Assembly: GCA_013044185.1 (NCBI GenBank)
Contig: JABEUX010000004.1
Location: 1 to 32,144 of the forward strand
From: Vulcanimicrobiota bacterium
GTDB lineage: Bacteria; Vulcanimicrobiota; Vulcanimicrobiia; Vulcanimicrobiales; Vulcanimicrobiaceae
Direction: 5' to 3'
Length of the DNA stretch: 32,144 nucleotides
Shown here: piece by piece, positions 8,460 through 17,783 of the stretch
Position numbering within the stretch: position 1 is the stretch's first letter
Layout: each line of letters starts with the position of its first letter
Notes under the pieces: model-generated
What the model saw: only the letters and a program-made list of their open reading frames with translations
Told to the model about the DNA's origin: nothing
Databases searched by the model: none
Position numbers and translations under genes: made by a program

Positions 8460-8891
8460 TGGCTTCTACTAGGCCCATCGTCCATGGCTTGACATCACCC
8501 CCTTTCAAAATGAAAACTGCCGCACGCATCCTCGCAAGCGACAGTTCAAGAAATCCCAAACGGCTCGGCCGTGGATTTTCCCTCACCGTCGAGCTTTAGC
8601 ACCGCACACCGTAGAGTCCCGAGGAACTCAACCGCATTAGATTCCGCCTTGATTCGGCGGGATCTGGTCAACCCATTGGGGTCTCTCGACCTTTCTGGGC
8701 AGCGGCATTTTTTGTGCGGACGCCTCACCTAACGAGGAATCCTCAGCAAGAATACGCGCCGCACGGTAGGACTGTCAAGTCGAAAGGAGCACTTTGGAGC
8801 GCCCAATCATTGGCTCCGTTCCGACATTACGAGCAATGTATTCCACAACCGCCGTCAGGCTAGATATATCCGCACGGGTTTTGTCGACCGG

Positions 8892-9854
8892 TTATTGCGT
8901 CGTCGCTCCAGTGGGTACAATGTTGTACCGCATATGTCGCGTAAGCAGTTGGGCGAGCGCTGCGTCCTCGGCGAGGAAGGCATCGTGGCCGTGATCGCTG
9001 CGAAACTCAAGATAGCCAGCGTCGATTCCCGCGCATGCGATGCGTTCGGCGGCATCGCGCACTTCGCGCGCCGGGAAGAGCGTGTCCGAGGAGATGCCCA
9101 CAAACGTGAGTGGCGGCGTCCTTTCCGGCCACCGTGCCTCGCTCAGATCGAAGGAATCCATCGCATGCGTGAGCGTGCGATAGGTCTCGGCGTCGATGCG
9201 CTCGATGAGTTTCGCCGCCTGTGCATCGAGGAAGCCCTCCACATCGAAGCCCGTTCGACCGTTGCGGTCGGGGCGACGTCCATGTCGTCGCGAGAGCAGG
9301 GCATCGCTTTTGTACGACAGCATGGCGATCTTGCGGGCCAATCCGAGCCCGGCGATGGGATCGAGCGCGAGTGCATCGCGTTGAATCGTATTGAACGCGA
9401 TCGCGGTCGTCCCGGTGCGATCCGGCGCGCCGATTACGATGGCGCGGCCGATGCGCTCGGGAGCGTCGTGCGCCCACTGGAGCGCCTGCATGCCGCCCAT
9501 CGATCCGCCGATCGCGAGATCGATCCGTTCGATGCCGAGGCGGTCGAGTGCGCGCCGTTGCGCGCGCACGATATCGGCGATGGTGATGCGCTCGCGCGTC
9601 TGCGTCGATCCGTAACAGGAGCCGAGCATATTGATGCCGACGATGCAGTGCTCGCGGGGATCGAGGAGTGCGCCCTCGCCGACGATTCCCGGCCACCATG
9701 CTGCGGCGCGATGATCGCCGGTGAGCGCGTGGAGAACGAGCGCGACGCGCCCGCAGTTCGGATCGCCGTAGATCGCGACGCGCTGCTCGACGGCGGGCAG
9801 TATCTGCCCGCCGTCGAGCTCGAGTGCGCCGATCGCTATCGTCCGTTCGGTCAC
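8892..9854 (-). CDS. metX: Homoserine O-acyltransferase (MetX family)
   Basis: [28 protein letters not shown] and DHGHDAFL motifs of alpha/beta-hydrolase MetX. Confidence 0.95.
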   Translation of the reverse strand: MTERTIAIGALELDGGQILPAVEQRVAIYGDPNCGRVALVLHALTGDHRAAAWWPGIVGEGALLDPREHCIVGINMLGSCYGSTQTRERITIADIVRAQRRALDRLGIERIDLAIGGSMGGMQALQWAHDAPERIGRAIVIGAPDRTGTTAIAFNTIQRDALALDPIAGLGLARKIAMLSYKSDALLSRRHGRRPDRNGRTGFDVEGFLDAQAAKLIERIDAETYRTLTHAMDSFDLSEARWPERTPPLTFVGISSDTLFPAREVRDAAERIACAGIDAGYLEFRSDHGHDAFLAEDAALAQLLTRHMRYNIVPTGATTQ

Positions 9855-11146
9855 GATCCTAGAGCGCCCGCGAGGTCGGCGATGATATCCTCAATATCTT
9901 CGATGCCGACGGAGAGCCGAATCGTACTCTCGGTAACTCCGCTCGCCAACCGTTCTTGCGGCCGCAACTGTCGGTGCGTCGTCGAAGCGGGGTGGATCGC
10001 GAGCGACTTTGCGTCACCGACATTGGCGAGCAGCGAGAAGAGCTGCAAGCGATCGATCGCCGCGCGAGCTTCAGCCTCGCCGCCGCGCACGTCGAAGGTA
10101 ACGATCGCTCCCGCACCCTTCGGAAGATAGCGTCGAGCGAGCGGATGCTGAGGATCGCTTTCCAGGCCGGGGTAGCGCACCGAGGCGACGCGGGGATGTT
10201 CGGCGAGATACTCGGCAACCTTGGTGGCGTTGGCGACATGCCGTTCGATGCGCACTCCTAGGGTTTCGAGCCCTTGTAATAGCAGCCAGGCATTAAATGG
10301 GGAGAGTGCGGCGCCGATATCGCGCAGCAGCTGCACGCGCGCCTTCACGATATATGCCGCCGCTCCGAATGCGGCGGCGTATTCGATATCGTTGTAGGTC
10401 GGGTCGGGATTCGTAAACTCCGAGTGGCGTGAGCTCTCTGCCCAATCGAAGCGGCCGCCGTCGACGATGATTCCGCCGATCGCTACGCCGTGTCCGCCGA
10501 TAAATTTCGTCGCCGAATGGACGACGATATCGGCGCCGTACTCGATCGGCCGTAGCAGGTACGGCGTCGCAAGCGTGTTGTCGACGATGAGCGGTAGCGA
10601 ATGGCGGTGAGCGATTTCTGCGACGCTGGAGATGTCGAGCACGTCCAGGCGCGGATTGCCGATACTCTCGCCGTAGAGCGCTTTTGTCGTTGGGCGAATC
10701 GCCGCCTCGATCGCAGCGAGATCGGAGAAATCGACGAGCGATACGGTGATACCGAATCGCTGCAGCGTATGTGCGAATGCGTTATAGGTGCCGCCGTAGA
10801 GCGAGGCGGAGCTGACGATATGGTCGCCGGCTCCGGCGAGATTGAGGATGGAGTAGATCGCCGCAGCTTGGCCGCTCGCGACGGCGAGCGCGCCGACGCC
10901 GCCTTCGAGTTCGGCGATGCGTTTTTCTAAAACGTCGGTGGTGGGATTATTGATACGGGTGTAAATATTGCCAAACTCTTCGAGCCCGAAGAGTCGTCCG
11001 GCGTGTGCGGTGTCGTCGAAGCGATAGGAGGTGGTCTGATAGATCGGGAGCGCGCGGGATTTGGTGGTCGGATCGCCGTCGAAGGCGGCGTGAAGGGCGA
11101 GCGTGTTAAGGCCCCGAGATCGGGTCTCTTGGGTGGTTACGGACAT
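9851..11146 (-). CDS. metY: O-acetylhomoserine sulfhydrylase / PLP-dependent Cys/Met metabolism enzyme
   Basis: [34 protein letters not shown] and RLSVGIED motifs. Confidence 0.95.
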   Translation of the reverse strand: MSVTTQETRSRGLNTLALHAAFDGDPTTKSRALPIYQTTSYRFDDTAHAGRLFGLEEFGNIYTRINNPTTDVLEKRIAELEGGVGALAVASGQAAAIYSILNLAGAGDHIVSSASLYGGTYNAFAHTLQRFGITVSLVDFSDLAAIEAAIRPTTKALYGESIGNPRLDVLDISSVAEIAHRHSLPLIVDNTLATPYLLRPIEYGADIVVHSATKFIGGHGVAIGGIIVDGGRFDWAESSRHSEFTNPDPTYNDIEYAAAFGAAAYIVKARVQLLRDIGAALSPFNAWLLLQGLETLGVRIERHVANATKVAEYLAEHPRVASVRYPGLESDPQHPLARRYLPKGAGAIVTFDVRGGEAEARAAIDRLQLFSLLANVGDAKSLAIHPASTTHRQLRPQERLASGVTESTIRLSVGIEDIEDIIADLAGALGS

Positions 11147-11161
11147 GAGATGGTCCTTTCG

Positions 11162-12271
11162 TTAGCGTGCCGACGATGAGTGCGCAGCATCGAGCTGCGT
11201 CGCCGGAGATGTGAGGAATCCATCGTTCCAGATGGCGAGCGTGTCGGGAAAGATCGGGCGAATGTCGAGAATCGGCGTGAAGCCATCGATGCGATCGTTG
11301 CGCTGCGTGCGGGCGACGATGCCACGCAGCACGTCGGCGATATCGCCGAGAATCGCGCTTGAAGTTGCGGGGCGCCCCGCGCCGACGCCGCGGAGGTAGA
11401 GCTCGCCGGCGTCACGCGCGCGTAATAGAACGCCGTTCTGCGCGCCCTCAAGCGCGCCGAGTGGATGATCGCGAGGAACGAGCGCCGGAGCGACCTCCGC
11501 TGCGATGCCGTCCTCATCGCGTCGTGCCGCTGCGAGGAGTTTCATGCGGTAGCCGCGCTTCCTATAGCGGCGCAACGCATCGCCGTCGATGCCGCGAATG
11601 CCGCGATATCGCAGGCGCGGCGTAATCGCGGCGGCGCCGAAGGCTCGTTGAACGAGAATGGCGAGTTTATGCGCGCTATCGACGCCGTCGATATCCTCGC
11701 TGGGATCGGCTTCGGCGAAGCCGGCGCGTTGTGCGTCGGCGAGCGCTTCTTCGAAGCTTCCACCCTGCTCCATCGCGCTAAGGATGGCGTTGCACGTGCC
11801 GTTGAGGACGCCGACGAAGCTCTCGATGGGATCGCCCGCGAGTGCCTCGTCGATCGTTCGCAGAATCGGGAGCGCGCCGCCGACCGCCGCTTCGTATCGC
11901 AGGCTCAAGCCGCGCCGCGCCGCGAGAGCATGAAGCCGTGGGCCCTGCGAACCGATCAGCGCCTTGTTCGCAGTAACGACGTGGCAACCGCGTTCGAGCG
12001 CACGCTCGACGAACTCCGCAGCGAGCGTCGTCCCGCCCATCGTCTCGACGACGAGATCGATACGATGATCTGCGAGCAGAGCGTTCGCCGAATCGATGAG
12101 CAAGGAGCGTGGGATTCCCTCGGCACGAGCGGTAGCGAGCGAGCGCACGGCAATGGCGTGGACGGTATGGTCGACGCCGTAGACGTGCGGCTCTTTTGCG
12201 AGTAAGCGCTGGGCGACGCCGCCGCCGACGACGCCGCAGCCGAGAATACCGATTCCGATTGATGCTTGCAT
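11162..12271 (-). CDS. hom: Homoserine dehydrogenase (369 aa; no evident C-terminal ACT domain)
   Basis: GILGCGVVGGGVAQRL, VTANKALI, GVLNGTCNAIL and DPSEDIDGVDSAHKLAIL motifs. Confidence 0.95.
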   Translation of the reverse strand: MQASIGIGILGCGVVGGGVAQRLLAKEPHVYGVDHTVHAIAVRSLATARAEGIPRSLLIDSANALLADHRIDLVVETMGGTTLAAEFVERALERGCHVVTANKALIGSQGPRLHALAARRGLSLRYEAAVGGALPILRTIDEALAGDPIESFVGVLNGTCNAILSAMEQGGSFEEALADAQRAGFAEADPSEDIDGVDSAHKLAILVQRAFGAAAITPRLRYRGIRGIDGDALRRYRKRGYRMKLLAAARRDEDGIAAEVAPALVPRDHPLGALEGAQNGVLLRARDAGELYLRGVGAGRPATSSAILGDIADVLRGIVARTQRNDRIDGFTPILDIRPIFPDTLAIWNDGFLTSPATQLDAAHSSSAR

Positions 12272-12317
12272 GGGTCTGCCTCCTGGTGAGATGAGGAAAG
12301 CGACTGAGGAAATGAAA

Positions 12318-12347
12318 GCGCCCCCGTCGCTGCTGCGACGGGGGCGC
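12318..12347 (-). terminator. Terminator-like hairpin in the hom leader (candidate attenuator)
   Basis: Perfect 13-bp stem GCGCCCCCGTCGC-AGCA-GCGACGGGGGCGC followed on the - strand by TTTCATTT, about 46 nt before the hom ATG. Confidence 0.6.
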
Positions 12348-12540
12348 CTAGGTCGATGGTGAGCGCCGAGCGCTCTACGTCATCGCAAATGGCAACCTCG
12401 CCGTCGCGCGCTTGGCGGAACAGCAAGTGGACATTCGCGAGGCGAACGAGATCATGGCGTGCATAGTACCCCATGCCCACGGATCCGTCAAGCGAGGAGT
12501 TGTCGTTAACGAAATCGTGACGCATGCCGACCTCACGATT
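12348..12540 (-). ncRNA. Candidate structured 5' leader of hom-metY-metX
   Basis: Upstream of the hairpin the - strand can form CGATG..GAGCGC-TCG-GCGCTC..CATCG and CCTCGC..GCGAGG helices; no recognised riboswitch consensus. Confidence 0.3.
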
Positions 12541-12625
12541 CGAAGGTGATGCTTAAATGCTCGGCAATATCGCGGAGACGCTGTGCCGTTGGGTGCGGCC
12601 GTACTGGAAAGGTATGTGGACACGG

Positions 12626-12778
12626 ATGAGTATCTCCTCGATTACCTCCGCTTCGGTAGGGGTACAGAGCGCCGTCAAGTCGCTCGTTACGACGCAACAG
12701 GAAGCGCAGTCGGAGGCGACTGCCGGCATTAAAGATGGTGACGAAAACGTCGGCACCAACGTCAACCAGACCGCATAG
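12626..12778 (+). CDS. Putative 50-aa small protein
   Basis: ORF MSISSITSASVGVQSAVKSLVTTQQEAQSEATAGIKDGDENVGTNVNQTA*; followed 20 nt later by a strong + strand terminator. Confidence 0.45.
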   Translation: MSISSITSASVGVQSAVKSLVTTQQEAQSEATAGIKDGDENVGTNVNQTA

Positions 12779-12798
12779 CGCACCTTCTACGGTTGCCG

Positions 12799-12837
12799 GG
12801 GACGCGGGCGTTACAAACGTGCGCGTCCCTTTTATTT
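12799..12837 (+). terminator. Intrinsic terminator downstream of the small + ORF
   Basis: GGGACGCG (12799-12806) / CGCGTCCC (12822-12829) with inner CGT/ACG pairing, followed by TTTTATTT. Confidence 0.7.
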
Positions 12838-12838
12838 C

Positions 12839-13729
12839 CTACGATACAGTGCGAACGAGCAATCCCCGCGCACTCGGGCGCAGGCGCAGCGTTGCGCTCG
12901 CGATCCCGGCATCGGTAAAGCGCGCCCGCAACTCCTCGCCGATGCGCCGTGCGTCGGCGCGTACATCGAGCAACGCGACGACCGTTGGCCCCGCACCGGA
13001 GAGCGCAACGCCCCGCACGCCGGGCGCGTCGTAGGCGAGGAGCGCGGGCAATCCGGGAATCTTTGCGGCGCGATAGGGCTGATGGATGCGGTCGTTCATC
13101 GCCGCGCGCAGGCAATCGAGCTTGCCCGATGCGAGTGCAGCTCCGAGCAATGCGGCCCGCTGTACCGAAAACACGGTGTCGGCGCGAGAATAGCGCGCGG
13201 GGAGTAGCGAGCGCGCTGCTGCGGTCGAGAGATCGATCTGCGGAATCGTGAAGAGCGCGATCGTATCGCGTAGCGGCGGCAAGCGCACGACGTTGCGCGC
13301 GTCGCACGCGATGGTGGTGCCTCCATAGAGGGCGGCGAGGGCGTTATCGGGATGCCCCTCGAGTTTGCACGCGAGCGCGGCGATCCGCGAGCGGTCGATG
13401 CGATTCCCCGCCGCTCGTTCTGCGATGCCAAGCGCGAGTATCGTCGCGGCGGCGCTCGATCCCAACCCGGCCCCGAGCGGAATGGCGTTGGTAATATCGA
13501 TGCGGATGCACGGAAGAGCGCCGATGCTATGCATCGCACGCTCGATCGCCTCGCGCAATCCGTCGTGCGTCGGCGCCTGCGGCCCCGGAGCGAAATGCAA
13601 CGCGAATCGACGCGCCGGTGCGACCGTCGCTTGCATGCGCAGCGCGAGCGCTATACCGACCGAATCGAAACCAGGGCCGAGGTTCGCGCTGCTCGCCGGT
13701 GTGCTTACCTGAAAGCTATGCGTCGGCAT
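12839..13729 (-). CDS. thrB: Homoserine kinase
   Basis: TPASSANLGPGFDSVGIAL and IPLGAGLGSSAAATI GHMP-kinase motifs. Confidence 0.95.
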   Translation of the reverse strand: MPTHSFQVSTPASSANLGPGFDSVGIALALRMQATVAPARRFALHFAPGPQAPTHDGLREAIERAMHSIGALPCIRIDITNAIPLGAGLGSSAAATILALGIAERAAGNRIDRSRIAALACKLEGHPDNALAALYGGTTIACDARNVVRLPPLRDTIALFTIPQIDLSTAAARSLLPARYSRADTVFSVQRAALLGAALASGKLDCLRAAMNDRIHQPYRAAKIPGLPALLAYDAPGVRGVALSGAGPTVVALLDVRADARRIGEELRARFTDAGIASATLRLRPSARGLLVRTVS

Positions 13730-14924
13730 CGCGACGATCTGCGACGCGCAGGCTCGCGTCGCTATCTTTGAGCACGTGCCCGGTCAATACCGCGACGATA
13801 TCGTCGTGCTCGCCGATCGTGCCCTCGGCGCGTAGCCGCACGATCCCGGCGAGCGTCGCCGCGGAGGCCGGTTCGCAGCCGATCCCGGCCGCGCCGATCC
13901 GTCCCTTCGCTTCGTCGATCTCGTCGTCGCTCACGGCGATTGCGGCTCCCTGCGATGCGTCGAGCTCCGCGCGCGCCTTCCGCCACGATCTCGGCGCACC
14001 GACCGCGATCGCGCTTGCAATCGTATGCGGGGCGATCGGCACGAGGTCGGCGCCGGAGCGATAGAGCTCGACAAAGGGTGCAGCGCCCTCGGCTTGCACG
14101 ACGGCGATGCGCGGGAGACGGTCGATCAGCCCGAGCGCGCGTGCTTCGCGAAATCCCTTGCCAATCGCGCTGGAGTTCCCGAGATTTCCCCCGGGTACGA
14201 CGACCCAATCGGGAACGCGCCATGAGCGCGCTTCGAGGATGGCAAACGCGGTGCATTTTTGCCCTTCGAGCCGATAGGGGTTGATCGAATTCACGACGGC
14301 GGCGCCATCGCCCGAGCGCGAAGTGAGTTCGGCGAGCGCATCGTCGAACGAGCCCTCCACTTCGACGACGCGTACTCCGTAATCGCGCATCTGCGCGAGT
14401 TTTGCCCCGGAGATTTTACCGCGTGGAACCAACGCATAGGCCTCCATGCCGGCACGTGCGGCGTACGCCGCCATCGAGGAGGCCGTATTCCCGGTGCTCG
14501 CACAGATCGCACGCGTTGCGCCCTCGGCGCGGGCGGCCGAGATGGCGACGGTCATCCCGAGATCTTTGAACGAACCCGTTGGGTTCATCCCGAGGTGCAA
14601 AAACGCGAGTGCGGCGATGCGTTCGCGCGCGGCGATCTCCGGCACGTCGTAGAGCGGCACGTTTCCTTCGGCGAGCGTGACGACCGACGCATGCGGAATC
14701 GGCGGCAGTAACTCGCGCCAGCGCCAGATGCCGCTACGATCGAGCGGATCGTTGCTCGCGCGGCGACGGGCGACCATCGCTGCATACTCGCGTGCTGCCG
14801 GTGCATCGGGTGCATCGGCTTGCAATGCAAACTCGAGCAGCTCGCCGCAGGCAACGCAGGGGAGATCGTGACGCTGGGCGGGTGCGTTACAGGTGCTGCA
14901 GCGCAATTCGTAGCGCGCGATCAT
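13716..14924 (-). CDS. thrC: Threonine synthase
   Basis: LRCSTCNAPA zinc-ribbon-like N-terminus, LHLGMNPTGSFKDLGM and STGNTASSMAAYAARAG motifs; ATGA overlap with tsaD. Confidence 0.95.
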   Translation of the reverse strand: MIARYELRCSTCNAPAQRHDLPCVACGELLEFALQADAPDAPAAREYAAMVARRRASNDPLDRSGIWRWRELLPPIPHASVVTLAEGNVPLYDVPEIAARERIAALAFLHLGMNPTGSFKDLGMTVAISAARAEGATRAICASTGNTASSMAAYAARAGMEAYALVPRGKISGAKLAQMRDYGVRVVEVEGSFDDALAELTSRSGDGAAVVNSINPYRLEGQKCTAFAILEARSWRVPDWVVVPGGNLGNSSAIGKGFREARALGLIDRLPRIAVVQAEGAAPFVELYRSGADLVPIAPHTIASAIAVGAPRSWRKARAELDASQGAAIAVSDDEIDEAKGRIGAAGIGCEPASAATLAGIVRLRAEGTIGEHDDIVAVLTGHVLKDSDASLRVADRRDADA

Positions 14925-15940
14925 GCTGCGTTCCCGATGCGTTCGAATGGAAGGTTGGGATCGGCGGCGAGATGGAGGGGATCGACGCGGACTGCCTCGC
15001 CCTGCGCCTCGGCGGCGGCGGCGATCATCGCGGCGTTGTCGGTGCAGTAGGCGAGCGATGGAACGAAAAGTTCGATGCCGTTCCGCTGCGCCCACGCCCG
15101 CAACGATGCCTGTAACAACGAGTTTGCCGCAACGCCGCCGGAGAGCGCGACGGCGCGAAACGATCCGCGCGCAAACGCCGCCGCGACGCGAGCCACGAGC
15201 ACCTCGACGACCGCCGCCTGAAAACTCGCGGCGACATCTTCGCGGCGAACGCCTGCGTTCTCGGGGCGTTCGAGAAAGTAGCGAACCGATGTCTTTAACC
15301 CCGAAAACGAAAAATCGAGAGCATCGCCCTCGGGGCGATAGCGCGGGAAGGCGATCGCGCGCGCGTCGCCGTCGCGGGCGAGCGCATCGAGTGCCGGCCC
15401 ACCGGGAAAACCCAGGCCGAGGAGGCGCGCGGTTTTATCGAAGGCTTCGCCGGCGGCATCGTCCCGCGTTTTCCCGAGGACGCGTAGTTGCATCGCTCCG
15501 TCGACGGCGACGAGTTGCGTGTGCCCTCCGGAGACCAACAATGCGAGAAACGGATAGGGCGGCGCTTCACTGCGCGAAAGAAAGGGCGCGAAGAGATGCC
15601 CGTGCAGATGGTTGACGGCATAGAGCGGGCGTCGCGCGGCGAAGGCCAGCGCCTTTGCGGTTGCCACCCCGACGAGAAGGCTGCCGATCAGCCCCGGACC
15701 GTAGGTGACCGCGATACCGTCGCATCGATCGAGCGTTATCTGTGCGCGATCCAGCGTGTGTTCGACCGCCGCGGAGAGCAGCGCGAGGTGCGCCCGGCTC
15801 GCAATCTCCGGCACGATGCCGCCATACGCACGATGAAACTCATCCTGGTTCGTCGAGACGTTCGCGAGCACGTCGCGTCCGTCGCGGACGATGGCGACGG
15901 CGGTGTCGTCACAGGAGGTTTCGATTCCCAGCAGCAGCAT
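14921..15940 (-). CDS. tsaD: tRNA N6-adenosine threonylcarbamoyltransferase
   Basis: GIETSCDDTAVAIV, YGPGLIGSLLVG, NHLHGHLF and SGGVAANS motifs. Confidence 0.97.
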   Translation of the reverse strand: MLLLGIETSCDDTAVAIVRDGRDVLANVSTNQDEFHRAYGGIVPEIASRAHLALLSAAVEHTLDRAQITLDRCDGIAVTYGPGLIGSLLVGVATAKALAFAARRPLYAVNHLHGHLFAPFLSRSEAPPYPFLALLVSGGHTQLVAVDGAMQLRVLGKTRDDAAGEAFDKTARLLGLGFPGGPALDALARDGDARAIAFPRYRPEGDALDFSFSGLKTSVRYFLERPENAGVRREDVAASFQAAVVEVLVARVAAAFARGSFRAVALSGGVAANSLLQASLRAWAQRNGIELFVPSLAYCTDNAAMIAAAAEAQGEAVRVDPLHLAADPNLPFERIGNAA

Positions 15941-15976
15941 CGTCGCTAGGTTGGCGCTCGGCTCGCTCCTCTCCGC

Positions 15977-16786
15977 TTACGCGATGATGCTCGCATCGTG
16001 ACGATCGCGCGCGGCACGCAACGCGCCGGGGCCGGCGAGGCAGATGTAGGCCGCCTCCGCGCCGCCCTCGCGAGCAGCAATTGCGGCACGAAGTTTCGGG
16101 CGCATGCCGTCGCGGCACTCGTCGCTATCGAGAAACGCACGAGCGCTCTCCGGCGAAAAGCGGTCGATTCCGCTGCCGGGGTCGCTTGCAACCGCGCGCA
16201 CGCGGGTGATATCGGTGACGAAGAAGAGCGCGCTCGCTCGCAGCGTAGCGGCGACCGCAGCGGCGGCTTCGTCGGCGTTGACGTTGAGTGCCGCCGCTCG
16301 GTCGATCTCGAGTGCGAGCGGCGCGAGCACCGGGATCGCCGGCATCGCGAGAATCGCCGAAAGCAGACGCGGATCGCAGATGACCCGCTCGCCGACGGCG
16401 CCGAGCCGCCCCTCGAAACGCGTACTCCGTCGCGCCTGCAACGTTCCGTCATCTTCACCGGAGATGCCGACGGCGCGCGCGCCGCGCGCGCGTAATGCTC
16501 GGACGATCCGCTTGTTGATCGTCGCGCAGAGCAGCATTTCAACGACGGCGAGGCTCCGTTCGTCGGTCGCGCGCAGGCCGTCGATCCGCTCGCCCTCGAT
16601 CGAGCGCTCGCGGAGAGCCTCGTCGATCTCCGGGCCGCCCCCGTGGACGAGCACGATGCGCTCGCCGGCGGCATGGAGGGCGGCGATCTCGTCGAGGAGG
16701 GGGTCGCTCGGCTCCGCCCCTGGGCGAGTGCTTCCACCGTATTTCACCACCGAGATCCTCGGGGGTATTGCATATTTATGCGTCAT
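15977..16786 (-). CDS. argB: Acetylglutamate kinase (start uncertain: 16816, 16786 or GTG 16750)
   Basis: VVKYGGS, VLVHGGGPEIDEAL, LNVNADEAAAAVA and FVTDI motifs; GTG at 16750 has GAGG upstream and would leave the ARG boxes intergenic. Confidence 0.92.
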   Translation of the reverse strand: MTHKYAIPPRISVVKYGGSTRPGAEPSDPLLDEIAALHAAGERIVLVHGGGPEIDEALRERSIEGERIDGLRATDERSLAVVEMLLCATINKRIVRALRARGARAVGISGEDDGTLQARRSTRFEGRLGAVGERVICDPRLLSAILAMPAIPVLAPLALEIDRAAALNVNADEAAAAVAATLRASALFFVTDITRVRAVASDPGSGIDRFSPESARAFLDSDECRDGMRPKLRAAIAAREGGAEAAYICLAGPGALRAARDRHDASIIA

Positions 16787-16801
16787 ATGCATAATAATAC
16801 A
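16769..16801. promoter_or_regulatory. Pair of ARG-box-like operators between divergent argB and argF
   Basis: TGCAT-ATTT-ATGCG (16769-16782) and TGCAT-AATA-ATACA (16788-16801), AT-rich in a GC-rich context, resembling ArgR/AhrC ARG boxes; argR is encoded in the same operon. Confidence 0.75.
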
Positions 16802-16805
16802 CATA

Positions 16806-17783
16806 ATGATCGCCACAAGGCTAGCCCCTCACCTCCGTTTGCAGGGGCGGCACTTCCTCGACCTCGCCGAGTTGCTCCCCGCGGAGTTTCTCGCCCTCAT
16901 GCGTCTGGCGCGCGAGCTCAAAAGCGATGCCTCGGTCGCAACCCGTGCCCTCTTGCGCGGACGCACCTTGGCGATGCTCTTCGAAAAACCGAGCCTGCGG
17001 ACGCGCGTCTCCTTCGAGGTCGCCGTAACCTCGCTCGGCGGCCAGGCACTCTTCGCAACCGGCAGCGAGATGCTCCTCGGCACGCGCGAATCCCCCGAAG
17101 ACGCGGCGCGAGTGCTCTCCCGCTACGTCGATGCCGTGGTCGTTCGCACGCACGAACACGAGCCGCTCGAACGCTTCGCCGCCGCCGCGAGCGTCCCGGT
17201 CATCAACGGGCTCTCCGCGCTCTATCATCCGTGCCAGGCCTTCGCCGATGCGTTGACGATGGAAGAGCGCTTCGGTTCGCTCGAAGGTTTGCGCGTCGTC
17301 TATCTCGGCGATGCTCGAAATAATGTCGCCACATCGCTCGCGCAGGCGGTCGTCATGCTCGGCGGTTCGATGCGCTTTGCCTCGCCCTTAAGCCATCGGC
17401 CGAGCGAAGCGACGCTCGAACGGCTCGCAGAGCTCGGTGCGAGCAGCGGTGGTCGCGCGCGTGCATTTACCGATCCCGTGCGCGCGCTCCGCGGCGCCGA
17501 CGTCGTCTATACCGATGTTTGGACCTCGATGGGCGAGGAGCACTTGCACGAACGCAATGCAGCGATGCTGTTACCGTACGCGGTAACCGAACACTCCTTC
17601 GCCTACACGGCGCCGCACGCCGTCTTCATGCATTGCTTGCCCGCGCACCGCGGACAAGAAGTCGCAGCCGCCGTCATCGACGGCTCGCGCAGCCTGGTCT
17701 TCGACCAAGCTGAAAATCGTCTCCACGCGCAACGGGCGTTGCTCGTCGCGCTGATCACCGATGGGAAGGGAACATCATTATGA
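16806..17783 (+). CDS. argF: Ornithine carbamoyltransferase
   Basis: FEKPSLRTRVSFEVAVTSLGG, NGLSALYHPCQAFADALT and FMHCLPAHRGQEV motifs. Confidence 0.95.
   Translation: MIATRLAPHLRLQGRHFLDLAELLPAEFLALMRLARELKSDASVATRALLRGRTLAMLFEKPSLRTRVSFEVAVTSLGGQALFATGSEMLLGTRESPEDAARVLSRYVDAVVVRTHEHEPLERFAAAASVPVINGLSALYHPCQAFADALTMEERFGSLEGLRVVYLGDARNNVATSLAQAVVMLGGSMRFASPLSHRPSEATLERLAELGASSGGRARAFTDPVRALRGADVVYTDVWTSMGEEHLHERNAAMLLPYAVTEHSFAYTAPHAVFMHCLPAHRGQEVAAAVIDGSRSLVFDQAENRLHAQRALLVALITDGKGTSL

Noticed and set aside
8895-12205. Long + strand ORFs (8895-10130, 11465-12205) opposite metX/metY/hom
   Set aside because: Arg/Asp/Ala-rich antisense shadows of confidently identified genes
12348-12540. 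Known SAM riboswitch upstream of hom-metY-metX
   Set aside because: Expected from gene content, but I could not find the SAM-I, SAM-II or SAM-IV conserved motifs by eye
12349-12549. + strand open frame ...LYVIANGNLAVARLAEQQVDIREANEIMACIVPHAHGSVKRGVVVNEIVTHADLTIRR*
   Set aside because: Looks protein-like but has no good start codon and overlaps the structured hom leader; kept only as a note
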